From Orthonyx spaldingii (Eukaryota; Chordata; Aves; Passeriformes; Orthonychidae), in NCBI GenBank assembly GCA_013397795.1, contig VZTJ01000523.1:4679218-4743217 (forward strand): a stretch of DNA of 64,000 nt, given 5' to 3'. The number at the start of each line of letters is the position of its first letter. Position 1 is the first letter of the stretch. The position numbers were made by a program, and so were the translations under genes. Shown one piece after another: positions 13,778 to 24,900 of the stretch. The notes beneath the pieces were generated by a model. The model did no database searches and was not told the origin of the DNA. It worked only from the letters and a program-made list of their open reading frames with translations.

Positions 13778-13792
13778 ATGATGATGATGATG
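13778..13792. repeat. Short (ATG)5 microsatellite
   Basis: Five uninterrupted ATG units in an AT-rich context; not coding. Confidence 0.9.
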
Positions 13793-16700
13793 GAAATGCT
13801 GATAGCTGACAATGAACATTGATGGCAAAGATCTGTAGCGGGCATTTCGTACCTGGAGTGTACTAAATCAAAGGAAATAATTAAGAGCAGTTAATTTAAA
13901 GGTGAGCTGGGTAAAGCCAAGAATCCTGGAGTCTTTGCAGCCTTTCAGTGCTGTTCAGATTGGCTGGGAAGAAGGAGGTTTGGAGAATGGACATGCATCC
14001 TCTGCAGGTACAGCTCAGGTCACAGGGAGCTGAGGGACAATAACCAATTGCAGCTTCGCCGTTAGAGAGCTTTGTCTCCTGTTTCTGGCTGGTATGTTTT
14101 GAGCCCAATGCTTCAAAATCCACTTTATCTTTTATTCACAAATGCTGGTATGTTTAAATGAATGGTGCAGTGCAGTTGCTATAAATAAGAGAGTGTCAAT
14201 ACGAGGCTTTAGCAGATGAAAGGCTCGTTGATGGGAGCTAGCCCTGATAATGGCTCTGCAGGTTCCCTCAGAAGTCAGCAGGACAAGGCAGAGGAATCAG
14301 GCTTGTGATCTGTTGCAGGAACTTTCTGATCTTGGCGGTGGTGCTTGCTCTGTGCAGGATAGGAAATAGCAAAATAACGGAGAAACCATTTATTGTTATT
14401 CTTGTGGAAAGAGGGAGGAGGACTGGCAGAGGTGTGTATGATAAACTGGTATTTTATGGGAATATTTTTCTGTCTTAACCTCTCTCCTGCGGCTGCAGGA
14501 GCCTGTAGCTGTCGATCCAAATCAGTTCTTTCAGCTATCTGCTTGGCATCCAGTGCCTGCAATCCTTTCTCTGGTTTTATTTGTAAAAGTACGGTATCAC
14601 CTAGCTATTCCAACCCCATGCCCGCATCCCTGGGCTGTGGCTGGTGGGGGTGTATGTATGACACACCTCATGCCAGAAGATAAATATTCTAATAGCAGAT
14701 GCTGCGTGTCAAGATCTCTGGGCATGGCAGGGAGGTTCTGGGTTTATTAAAATCCATACAGCTTTCTGCCTTATGGTGGCCTTGCTGAAACTGAGGAGGT
14801 TTGGCATGAGAGCATAGCATGGTGTTGCTACAGAGAGACCCAGTGGAAGATGCTCTCCATGGGAAATCTCTTTTGCAGTCCCCCAGTGCTTCTTCCTGGT
14901 GCATCAGGATTGAGGATGATGCTGTAACTCAGCGTAATTGCAGAATTAGGCCTTACTTGCATCTGGATGCTGCAACCTCTCTCTGAAAATTGGCTCAAAC
15001 CATGCATCAGCCAGTGAAATTGAGGTTGCATCTCTTGGTCCTGTGCTTTGGGGCAGGCAGGTTTAGGCAAGGAAGCGACCAACGTGCTGTGGACAAAGCC
15101 AGGAGCCAGCTTCCAACCGAACATCCAGGGGCATATCCTACTGTTTATTTTGTTCGTTTCATTTGCTGAGAGTTCAAAAGAATTGCACTCAAAAGAATTA
15201 CTCAGGAAGAGACTTCCTCCTTTGGAGACATTTTTCCAGGCTTCTGTTGGGTTTCAGCTGGCTCCAGGCTGGCTCCGTGTGGCCAGACATGCAGGACCAC
15301 TGGTCTGTCCTGGTGCCTGTGGAGGCACCAAAGGCTGCTGCCATAGATACAGGAACAAATAGCTTGGCATTGGTTGCAATTTGAAGGCTGTTTCCTGCAA
15401 GGACAGTGAATTTCCTTCTACGTGTAGCATCAGTTGACAAGGATGTGTTTTATTTTCATGTCTGTCACCAGGCCAGACAGGCTTGGTGGTGGTGGTGCTT
15501 GGGTGTTCCAGCTGGGATGCAGGCGCTCTCATCCTCTGGCATTTCTAGGGGTATCCTCCTCTGTAAAAATGCTGTTGGTGTAGAGATGAATTTCCTTAAC
15601 AAGGAAACTGGTCCCTTGCCCAGGTCAGGTTCTGTTCCTGGCTACACCACAGCAATTTGGCTTCATATTATGGAGAGATTGGCTCCTTTTGGGGGTTTGT
15701 GACTTGGCTGGCCGGCACAGTCCGTGGGTGGGTAGAATGAGCCACTGGCCGCTGCTCATTTGGGACTGCCCTGCAGTGATGCAGGGAGCAAGCAGATTGT
15801 CTGTTTTGCTCCTGTTCCTGCCTGTTTTTCTCTGCAGTGACTGTTCTTGTTCCCAGTTTTTACTGGGCCACCATTGCACATTGTGCTTTGCTATTCCTTA
15901 TGTTTATTTTCCCCCTGGATTTTATTCTTAATGGCACCAGGGCTATGATGATGGCTGTTTTCTTTCCCCCCGCTGTAATAATTGGTACTTCAGGAGAACT
16001 GAAATAGGCAGCTCTGCCTTCCTGCTGGATTGCTTAATGCATTTTAATTTAATTAATTACATTGTCCATTTTGGTTACGTCACGGACGAGGCACAGGAAG
16101 TCAAGGCCTGGAGTGGCGTGGGCTAACACAGCCTTTTAGTGCTTTATAAAAGCTTTTGTTAGAGGTGTGTGTTGTTGTTTTCTCTCAGTAGTGGCTCCAT
16201 TAATGCTGTAGCTCTGCAGTGGGGCCAAGGCGGGTGTTCTCGTTCTTAATGTTTAGATTTGTGCTCTCAATGTCCTTTTTTCCAGCCTCTTGAATAGAAA
16301 ACGATCCTGCAGCGGTGCTCTGCTCTGCTTTCACAAGCTTGCATCTCCACCACTGATTTGCTGGATACTGGGATTGTGGGGGTCTTACATGCCACCCTCT
16401 GCACCCCATCTCCAAAAAGTGCTCAAAGGGAAGCCCCAGAAGTCTGGAAACCTGAACTGTGGTTAACATTCCAGCAAGGCACTTGTTCAGCCTCTCCACT
16501 AAAGTACTCATGGCTGGAATCTTTAAAATTGCTGCCCAGAGAGGGGAAAACAGATGGATAAACAGAAACCCTTACTTTTGCAGATTTGGTCTTCTATCAT
16601 TTGGCAAGGGAGGAGTTGGCTGCAATATGAAATGTTACAGCAAGCAATGCTGTGATAGTTCATCCATCAAAATACTTGTCCCGTTAATGGCTTCAGCCAT

Positions 16701-18840
16701 TTTTCTTGCTGATGATTCCACAAAGGAGAGAGTGGCCAGATGTCCCAGAATCAGTTAGGAATCATCACCCCCCCCTGACTGGGAGAGCAGTGTTGGGGTA
16801 GGAAGGACCAGGGACGCTTTCTAGGTTAAACTCTGCTAAGCTGAGATAAAGTTCAGGTGCAAGACTTGCTGTCTTACAGACACTGCAGAGATGTCTTGAA
16901 AGAGTGGGTAAAACCAAGCAAAGGCCAAGGAACAACTATTGCACTTCCCAAAGTGATGGCTTGTAGGGCTGTGGTATGATAGCAACAGTGATGGGTGTTT
17001 CCTAGGGAGAGCTGGTGGATGCAAGGCTGGAAAAACCTGGCTGGCAGATGGAAGTGCTTGCAGCACAGGGGAGGGCAAGACCTTTGTTTTGCAGGAGTTG
17101 CTCTTGTGCAGATCAGGGAGAGCTCCTGAGCTTCCTGTACACTTGGGGATGGGGAGAGAGAGAGCACCCCAGCCTGCTGAAGAATAGTTCAGTGGAGAGT
17201 ACAGCACATGGCTCACTTAGTTTATTAAAGCTTTGAGATAAAGGATCAAACTCCAATTTAACTTTAAAATGGGATTCTCAAGAACTGTTGGGGTTGGACT
17301 TATCAAGTGATGCTGCATAATTCATTGCTGATTTTTATCACATCATTTAAACATAAAAAAAGCTATCAGAGGGTCAGGCCAGGAAAGTTAGCTGTCGACA
17401 GCAATCTTCTCCTTGACTCGCCCTCTCTCACACCATCCATGCTTGCTGACTGCATCCAGCAGGCAAAGCAGAACTCAGCAGAGCTGCAGGAGGGGAGAGG
17501 AGTGCAGAGTGGGTTTTGTGTTGTAGCCTGAGCAGAGAGGTGAAGGGAGGCTTGAAAATGACAGTATGCTCAGTCTCAGCCTTAGGTCCTGCAGAGCAGA
17601 GAGCTGGGGTGCTGTGGTGTTGTCCAGAGAGATATAAAATACAGCCAACATTAGCACATTATGGCAGAAACACAGCCCTTGGTGCTGGCCGCCTGCCGCT
17701 TCCCGTGGGGGCTGTAACTGATGGAGCCTTCTTGCAAGGAAACTTCATAAAACATACATTTTATTGCTTTGCTTTCAGGGCCTTGATACTTTGGGAGTTA
17801 GCACTTCTCCTCAGACCCAGTGACGCTCAGACTGTGTTTTTCTCACAGTGAAATGGCTTTCAGAGGCGGTCAATAATTCTTCAATCCAGATTTTTGAAGC
17901 GTTACCAACGTGGTTCACAATAATGGTTTCTTTGTTTTTCTTAAAATTTGCTTGTCCTTGGGAAATCCACACAGAAAGTTGTTCTGTGTGTCTTGGAGCA
18001 CCCCATAAACTAAGCTGTATGTTGTGGGGATGCTGTTGGTTGTTTTTGGAGGTGAGGACTGCAAGAGGGGAACAGAGGAAAATATTTGATTGCAGTATTA
18101 AGTGTTTGTTCCTGACTCATTTAATACAAGTTAATTTAGATTCACCATGATTTAACTTTTGAAAAAAATTAGCTGTACTTGATGTATTAAAAATAGTATT
18201 TCTAATTGCAATAGCACCTGGCAAAAATCCTGGTTTTATAAGTAAAGTCAGACTTACTCCTACGCCATAGGTGAGGTTGAGTCACGGAGGTGACAGGTTT
18301 TCAGTTGAGATGAAAGCAATACATTTTTGTGTCTGCCAAGTGCTCTCAGTGAATGCTGAGGCCTGAGGTAACGCACCGTGGGTGATACAGAGCATTCAGC
18401 ACTCTGGGTAAAGGCTTGGGACTTGTATGTGAAAATGACTCTTAATAATGCAAACAGCCATGTGTACCACAACACCAGATGATTTAATGACCAGGTTTTT
18501 TCCATTTGGATTTTAATGCTGTATGAGGTTCAGCGTGTTTTCTCCTCCTGGGTGAGCCTTGGTGCGCGGCAAGAAGCCTCAGTGAGCCTGTATGTGTTTT
18601 GCATAGGTGTTTTTTGTTTTCTCTGCAGTCTTTCTGGAAAAAAATTAGAAGTCCTACTTTTCATAGTCCTCAGGGGCATTCCCAGAAGTTTTCCTCCATT
18701 CTGTTCCTAGGAATTGACCGGGAGAGCCCTCAAAGTGGCCCTTCTCCCCACATTGCAATTGCGCCCATATGCTGAGTGCTGCGTTCTGTCCCCTCTCAGT
18801 CGGAGGTGCTGGGACCCCAACCAGCAGCAGCAAGGTTTAA
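13793..18840. other. Non-coding stretch
   Basis: No supported gene. At about 16040-16065 a TAATTTAATTAATTA run gives clustered homeodomain-type cores. A C8 homopolymer lies at 16768-16775. Open frames around 15048-15702 and 16836-17216 are mutually overlapping and have chance-like composition. Confidence 0.6.
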
Positions 18841-19069
18841 AATCATAGAATCATGGAATGGTTTTGGTTGGAAGGGACCTTAAAGATCATTTCAAGCCCC
18901 CTGCCAGGGGGCTGGGACACCTTCCACTAGGCCAGGTTACTCAGAGTGCCATCCAGCCTGGCCTGGAACACTTCCAGGGATGGGGCAGCCACAGCTTCTC
19001 TGGGCAGCCTGTGCCAGGGCCTCACCCTCAGAAGGAAGAATATCTAATTTCTTCCCAATATGTAATCTT
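18841..19069 (-). mobile_element. CR1: CR1 LINE fragment, 3' tail
   Basis: Read on the minus strand this is the 3' end of a chicken-repeat-1 retrotransposon. The + strand begins with terminal units AATCATAG and AATCATGG, followed by the diagnostic block ggttggaagggaccttaaag. The rest of the conserved 3' region follows, including the blocks around gccatccagcctggcctgg and cagcctgtgccagggcctca. Only about 230 bases remain: the element is truncated at its 5' end near 19069, inside the last part of the reverse-transcriptase frame. Such truncation is the usual result of target-primed reverse transcription. It is not mobile. Point differences from the typical tail suggest a moderately old insertion. 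Confidence 0.93.
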
Positions 19070-19789
19070 TTATGGGATCTGATGCTCAAGACCTCGACCA
19101 CTGGGTTTCCTTTTGCTCCCTGTGCCACTCCAGCTGCTGAGCCTCTCCAGCCTCTACAGCACGGAGCAAAGCAGTGATGCTGCTCCAGAAGGAGCCTCCC
19201 TGCCCCATGCTTCTTGCTGCTCTCTCTTCACCAGACCCACGGCACTGGCCAGGAACTCTCCTCAGTCCTCAGGTTACCCTTCCCACTCTCGTTTGAGCCC
19301 TGTAAATCCAAAGAGTACTTCCTGGGAAGGAAATCTCCACTGGTATTTATGAAACTTTGTTTTCATAAACTGCTGGTTGTTCAATAGGGCATAAAACTGC
19401 CACTATGAGACAGTTATTTGCTCTACAAAATCATTCTGCTCCCTAGCTCCAATTTTACACAGCACTTGCTGCATTTCATTTAGTTCTCTAAGAAATGTGA
19501 CACAGTAGATTAACTATTGATAGCAAAATACGGAGTTTCCTGCATGACTGTCACTTACCTTCCTCCATCCTCTCCCTTTTAACCCCAGGATGATCAAGTA
19601 GTGCCGAATCCTGTTGCTCCTACGATGAAATTGTTGCTGAAATACCTCAGTGGAGAGAAATTTTGGAAGGATGTTTTAGACATTTCTGCTGTTTTCTGTC
19701 TCCTCAAAGCTAGTATCAAACTACCGATGTCTGAAATGACTGTGAAGTATTTTATTCAGCCTAGGTAGTAGCATCTCCCTTGGTGACTA
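19070..19789. other. Non-coding stretch flanking CR1 tail
   Basis: The first 280 bases are GC-richer than what follows and give an 79-codon chance frame (19113-19352). After that the sequence turns AT-rich. No gene or recognisable repeat. Confidence 0.55.
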
Positions 19790-19990
19790 GTCAGCATCCA
19801 GAACCTTCAGCACAGAGAAATATTGCCACTGTCAACATAAATTACCATGTATTAAGTAAATAATGCATAATGAATGTCATGGCGAATAATTTATTGCGCA
19901 ACTGATCGGGAAATAACGGGGGTTTTTTTTAAAAGAAAGTAAATGCATTGAGGAAACCTATCAGAAGGTTTGACTTTTTAAAAAAAAATT
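19790..19990. promoter_or_regulatory. Enhancer-like AT-rich block with C/EBP site
   Basis: The block is AT-rich and packed with TAAT and ATAATTTATT-type cores, yet it keeps several CpGs (gcgaat, tgcgc, atcggg, aacggg) in a CpG-poor region. ATTGCGCAAC at 19893-19902 matches the C/EBP consensus RTTGCGYAAY at all ten positions. This combination is common in conserved non-coding elements. Conservation itself cannot be seen from one sequence. Confidence 0.35.
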
Positions 19991-22900
19991 ATTTATTTTA
20001 GCTCAGAAAACTATCAGTGAGAAGAAGAAAATCACTTGACCAAATCACTGTTTTTACACAGGGTGACAGTCCCCTCTTGTCCCGCAGCATCAGTGTGTCC
20101 CCCATGGGCCATGCCCCATTCTGAGGATGATGCAAAGGAGGTGGTGTGGGAGCTGGTGGCAGCCTGGGCTCACTGGGCAGTGTGGAGGCCCTTTGTCCCA
20201 CTGGCCACTGCGTTGTCCCGCCATCCACATCAGGGTGCCGTGGGGACCACCTCCTTAAAAAAGATACCCAAAAATGACTGCTGGAGTGGGATGCAGACCT
20301 CCTTGAGCTTCTTTTCAAATTGCCACAAAGGTGGCCAAGGGACCATGGTTAGATACCTTCCTGCAGAGAAAATCACTTCAATTAAAGAGCTCTTTAATCT
20401 CGTGGAGGACCCATAGGAAGAGCTAGAGGCCAGAAGCTGAATAACCTGGGCCTGATTTCCTTGCATGGCTGTGCTTTAACTCTCAGCACAAAAAGTGGAG
20501 CAAAACAGAGAAGAGGAGAAATATTGATGCAGCCTTGGAGCTGCCAGGGTGCTCCTGGTTTTTCTGCAGGGTTTCCTCTTTGTGCTTTGAAATAGATGAA
20601 ACTCAGTTTTATGTGCTGGGTCCTGGGGCGAGTGGTGTTTGCAGAGCCCCTGATGCAGCAGGTGTTCACAGAGGTGGAAACAAAACAATGGCAAGGAAGG
20701 ATGAGCAGTGGGCACCAAGAGAAGGAGTCATTAATTGTGTGTTTTGTGAAGGGCTAGAACAGCTCCCTCGCCGAGGTGCTGCTGTGTGTGGGAGGCTGCA
20801 TGTAACGACAGGAGCATCGCAGCCTCACAGCGCCGACTCAAGGGGTCGAGTGCAAGGGGGGTTCTGAGATTCTAAATTGTTTTCAGACATGGCTTCTGCA
20901 CAGTTGGTGTCAAAGAGGAGGCTGATCCCAAGGGACAGTGGTTGAAAATGAATCTACCTGCTTGCACAGCCACTCTGCTTCCTTCGGTGAATAAACTTTT
21001 GCAACTTTAGATAACAGTGCTGTGGAAGTCTCAGAATTGTGAAGGTGTGATTTCACCCCAGTGCCCTCCCTGCCAATTCTAGTGAGAGCAGTGTAATCCC
21101 AGTGGAGGAAGCATCTAAGAACAAACAAGTTAACAGTCAGTCTCAGCGCAGCACTTGACTTGTAAAACATTTTTTACCAAGAGTGATGCAAAGTAAATCA
21201 AGAAATGGGCCAATCTTCCTGTGCCAGCTGACTTTTGCAGTGGTATTGAAATAAAAGGGGTAACAGCTCTGTACTTGTAAGCTGAGCAAAATCACTAGCA
21301 ATTACTGCGACACAATGATTTTGGTGCCTTTCCAGTGCTTTTTTTAGGGGATAGAACCATGTTTTTTAGAAAAGGATGCATTCACAGTGGATAAGCGAAA
21401 CCTGGTATTAGTAACTCGTTGTTGCTCATGAGAGAAGCCTTCTTACACCTTTTGGCATGGGAACAGGATAACACAGCCTGCTCCATGTAAGGCTGCCTCT
21501 GTACATGATTTGACCCCATGCTGGAAAAGGGATGCTCCCTACAGAGTAGGAAAGTTTCCTGTGAAATTTGAGGCAAATTGACATGCACATCTCTTCGGTG
21601 GTGGGTGCTTGTGTGCAGGAGTCATTGCAACTCAGACAAGTGTATAAGCACCAACCTTAAATAAATTTTATAAATAAAGAAATAGTGGGCAAGGCCTTCA
21701 GAGAAGAAAATTTTCCAAAAATGAGGGTTTTGACCAAGGTTGGTTTAACCTAGTTATTTGAAGGGCTGTAGTCCTGGCTTAGGACGGGAGTGACTGCACA
21801 TGTGGGATGTAGGTGTTCGTGTGCCATCCTGCTGCCATCTGTCCCACACAGAGCTGAACTGGGAAGTCTGAGGTGAGGAGGCCCCAGGGTCCCTGCTGTG
21901 AATTGTCCTCATCAGCTCATTTCTCACAAGTCTCCAGCTACCAGTTTTAATTCCCTGTAATGGAACAAACTGGTGCAAAGGTTGGGAGATGGCAGTGCTT
22001 GTTTAATGTGGATTTTTACATCTAATCTGATGGTCTGTCTTGAGCTGTGGCTCACCATCAGCGTTGAGTTAGCTGACCCCAGGAAGTATAATCCCAAACC
22101 CTTGCACAATCATCCCAGTAGCTGTGCACCCTTAGCCTGCTGTCTGCAGCTGATGTTGACACAAGCCATTGTGGAAGCATTTGAGATCACACTAGTGAGT
22201 CAGGCACTAGCTGGACTGGAAAATTTGGAACTATTAGGTTTTTCAAGGCAGGAAGATCAGAATTTTGATTTCTGGTTTTTAGGGGCTTCGCTTCCTCCTC
22301 AGAGGTCCAAGTGTAATTTCAGGTCTGCTTGACCTTTTAGCTTGGAGAAAGGCAACCTTTATACATGATGCATGAGCACAGGTCTTTGAAACGTGGGAGA
22401 AATGGTTTGTTCATTGAACATGCAAACAAATTACTTGCTCTGGCCTGGAATTTAAACTGACATTAAGCTCTAAGAACATCTATATTTAATTACATCTAAG
22501 GGCCAGAAAACAATATATAACCTTAAAATGGTGTAATTAAAAGTGAGCCCCTTCCTGTGGAAGGAGTTTATCATAATAAAACCCTGGCATTCTGCTCTGT
22601 GGAGAAGCAAAGAAGTGTTAAGTAAAGCAAATCATCTTTAGCCCAGGTTTCTGGGTTGTGTTTTGGGACTGGCTTTGGGTCTGGATGTAACCTTCTAGGG
22701 GGGGTGGTTTGGAAATGTAGCAAGAATAGCCTGTCCCCCAGCATGGGGTTTTTGCCCTGGGTATCATCTCTCTGGTGAGCCCCAGTGCCATGTGGGCAGT
22801 GGCTCTCCTGGGACAGCTCTCCCCTCGTCACCTTCAGCTCCTTCAGAGCAGTGATGCAGAACACTGACCCTGAATGCTTTTCGCCAAATGTTTAATGTTC

Positions 22901-24269
22901 TTTCCATCCTGCTTTTATTAGTGCACATAATCTCAGGCTGGGATGGGCAGTGACTGAGGGAGGAGTAAAATGGTTTTCCATTTTTTTGTCATTGGAGGAG
23001 TTCCCAGGGGATGGAGACTTCTAAAATCAATATATACTTGTGTGATTAATTTTAGCAGCCCTGGCCAAGTTATGTTGCTTTGCTTTTGGTTGTGCATTTC
23101 TTCTTTTTGCAGCCACATTTTGTCCTCCTCTGCCCCAAAACATTACCATTCCAGGCAGGAAGTTGGACTCTACCTTGGCAGTTTGCCATCTGCTGTCGGA
23201 GGTGGCAGCATAAAAAATTATTGATGCAATCTAGTGGTAGCCCTTTGCAAAACCGACTGTAAAATGCTGAACTGTAAAACCCTTTCCTCCTTTCAGAAGC
23301 AAGGCCGGGGTTATTAAACACAAAATATTGCACATTAAAACAGCATTAATCAGCTTGACTGGGAAAAAGTATCTCTTAAGAATCTTGCAAACTCCAAATG
23401 GACGCTAAGGTTTGTAGCTTTGTCCTTGACTTGCTCTGTTTTACTGTGTGCACAGTTTCCCCAGTTTCTCAAGATCTCTGCAAATGCAAACTCTTGACCG
23501 AGAAAAACAAATTGGAAAGTGTTCAGGCTATTAAAAATTAGCTTAGACTACAGTATTCAGTGACTAACTTTTAATAATTCTTAATATTCAGATTTTCTTT
23601 TACTATTTTTTCCTGGCCTTGTGGCATACAAAGTTTATGCTTCTGGAGAAACTGATTTTACAGAGGAAAGTGAGTGCAGGCTCTGTCCTGTGCCCAAACC
23701 GAGTGACACCGTGTGCGTCCAGAGCTGCTTCAGCCCGTGATTCATTCTAGAGAGATGTGGCGTTTTACAGAGGCTGCGGAGATGGCAAAATAACTGATCT
23801 GTGTCAGAGGAACCTGCCTGTAAAATGGGAATATCGCACTGCTTGCAGTATTGAAGCACCCTGCAGCTGCCTTTGGCTGGTGCTGTCACGGTGCTTGGGC
23901 AGAGAATTGCACATCTGCGTTTCTGGGCTGTGGGTTCTGCACGCTGGCGTGGACTGCTTGCAGATGCATTGGTGTCGGCCTGGAGTCAGAGCACGTGGGA
24001 AGTTGGAAGGGGTCTCTGGCCATCTTTTCAATCCTTTCCTCGTAGCAGAGCCAGCTTCACAGTCAAGTGAGGTGGCCTGCAGGAATTGCAAGGTGATTTC
24101 TGCTTTTTGGGGGAAAAATCCGCGTGTGGACATGGACATCCCGCCCCGGGACAAGTGACTCAACACATAACCTGTCATCAGAAAGAAATTATTTAAACCC
24201 TGCTGCTTAGAAATGTCCCTTGCTAAGGTAGGCAGGAAACACTTTAGGAAAACCAACTGCAGAATGTAA
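19991..24269. other. Non-coding stretch
   Basis: No supported gene. The longest frames, 23757-24158 (+) and 23804-24256 (-), overlap each other on opposite strands, as expected from a local lack of stop codons. No transposon recognised. The AT-rich part around 22370-22560 has TAATTA-type cores but little else. Confidence 0.55.
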
Positions 24270-24900
24270 GACTCTTTAATCTTTGCGGAGCTTCAGGCAG
24301 AAATGTATTTTACAGGGAAGGTGCGCTTGGATGAGCGTGAAGTCTGCAATGCAAATCACGGTGGCACTGGAGGGTGTGTGAGGGATGGAAATGGCCAGGC
24401 TTTGCTCAGCTAATTCGTGCTCCGGATCGGGAGAGCTGTTCCTATAAATACAGGGAGCTGAGTGCTTTAAGGACCAGTATATCAGCTGGCGTGGCACGGT
24501 TAGCATTCGCATAGGCAATAAACACCATTTGCTGAAGATTTGTTCAGCAGTTCTCATCATCAAATCCACTTACTTTAAAAAATGTGATTGGTGCCTTGGT
24601 GAATACATTGCTGGGGGAATGTGCCTTCATTCTCAAAGAAAGTGGAAGAAATATCGGAGTTGCTGGTGTTTATCATTGCAATCCAGCAGTAAAAACAACA
24701 TTTGGGGGAAAACATGAGAAACGAGCATTAGCAAAATGTGTGTTTATGGTTTAACAGCTACTATAAAGAAATAATTCAAAATGTAGTTTGCTAATGGCTT
24801 TCAAGTATAATCTTTATCCTGCTTTTGATTGCAAATAGTCAGGTTTAAAACAAAGGGATAGCAGAGGTTTAGTCTACTTCATTAGTGATTGGAAAGCACT
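24270..24900. promoter_or_regulatory. Enhancer- or promoter-like block
   Basis: This block retains CpGs (for example gtgcgc, gagcgtg, attcgtgctccggatcggg, gcgtggcacgg, attcgc) within otherwise CpG-poor DNA. It carries a perfect POU octamer ATGCAAAT (24349-24356) and a TATA-type sequence TATAAATA (24442-24449). It also has several E-box or CAGCTG-like cores. A 97-codon minus-strand frame (24276-24569) is open but has no splice or domain support. A distal enhancer or a minor promoter is plausible; no transcript evidence is available. Confidence 0.35.

Noticed and set aside
23757..24256. Two overlapping 130-150 codon frames on opposite strands
   Set aside because: Antisense overlap and Cys/Trp/Ser-rich residues indicate a stop-poor stretch rather than genes.
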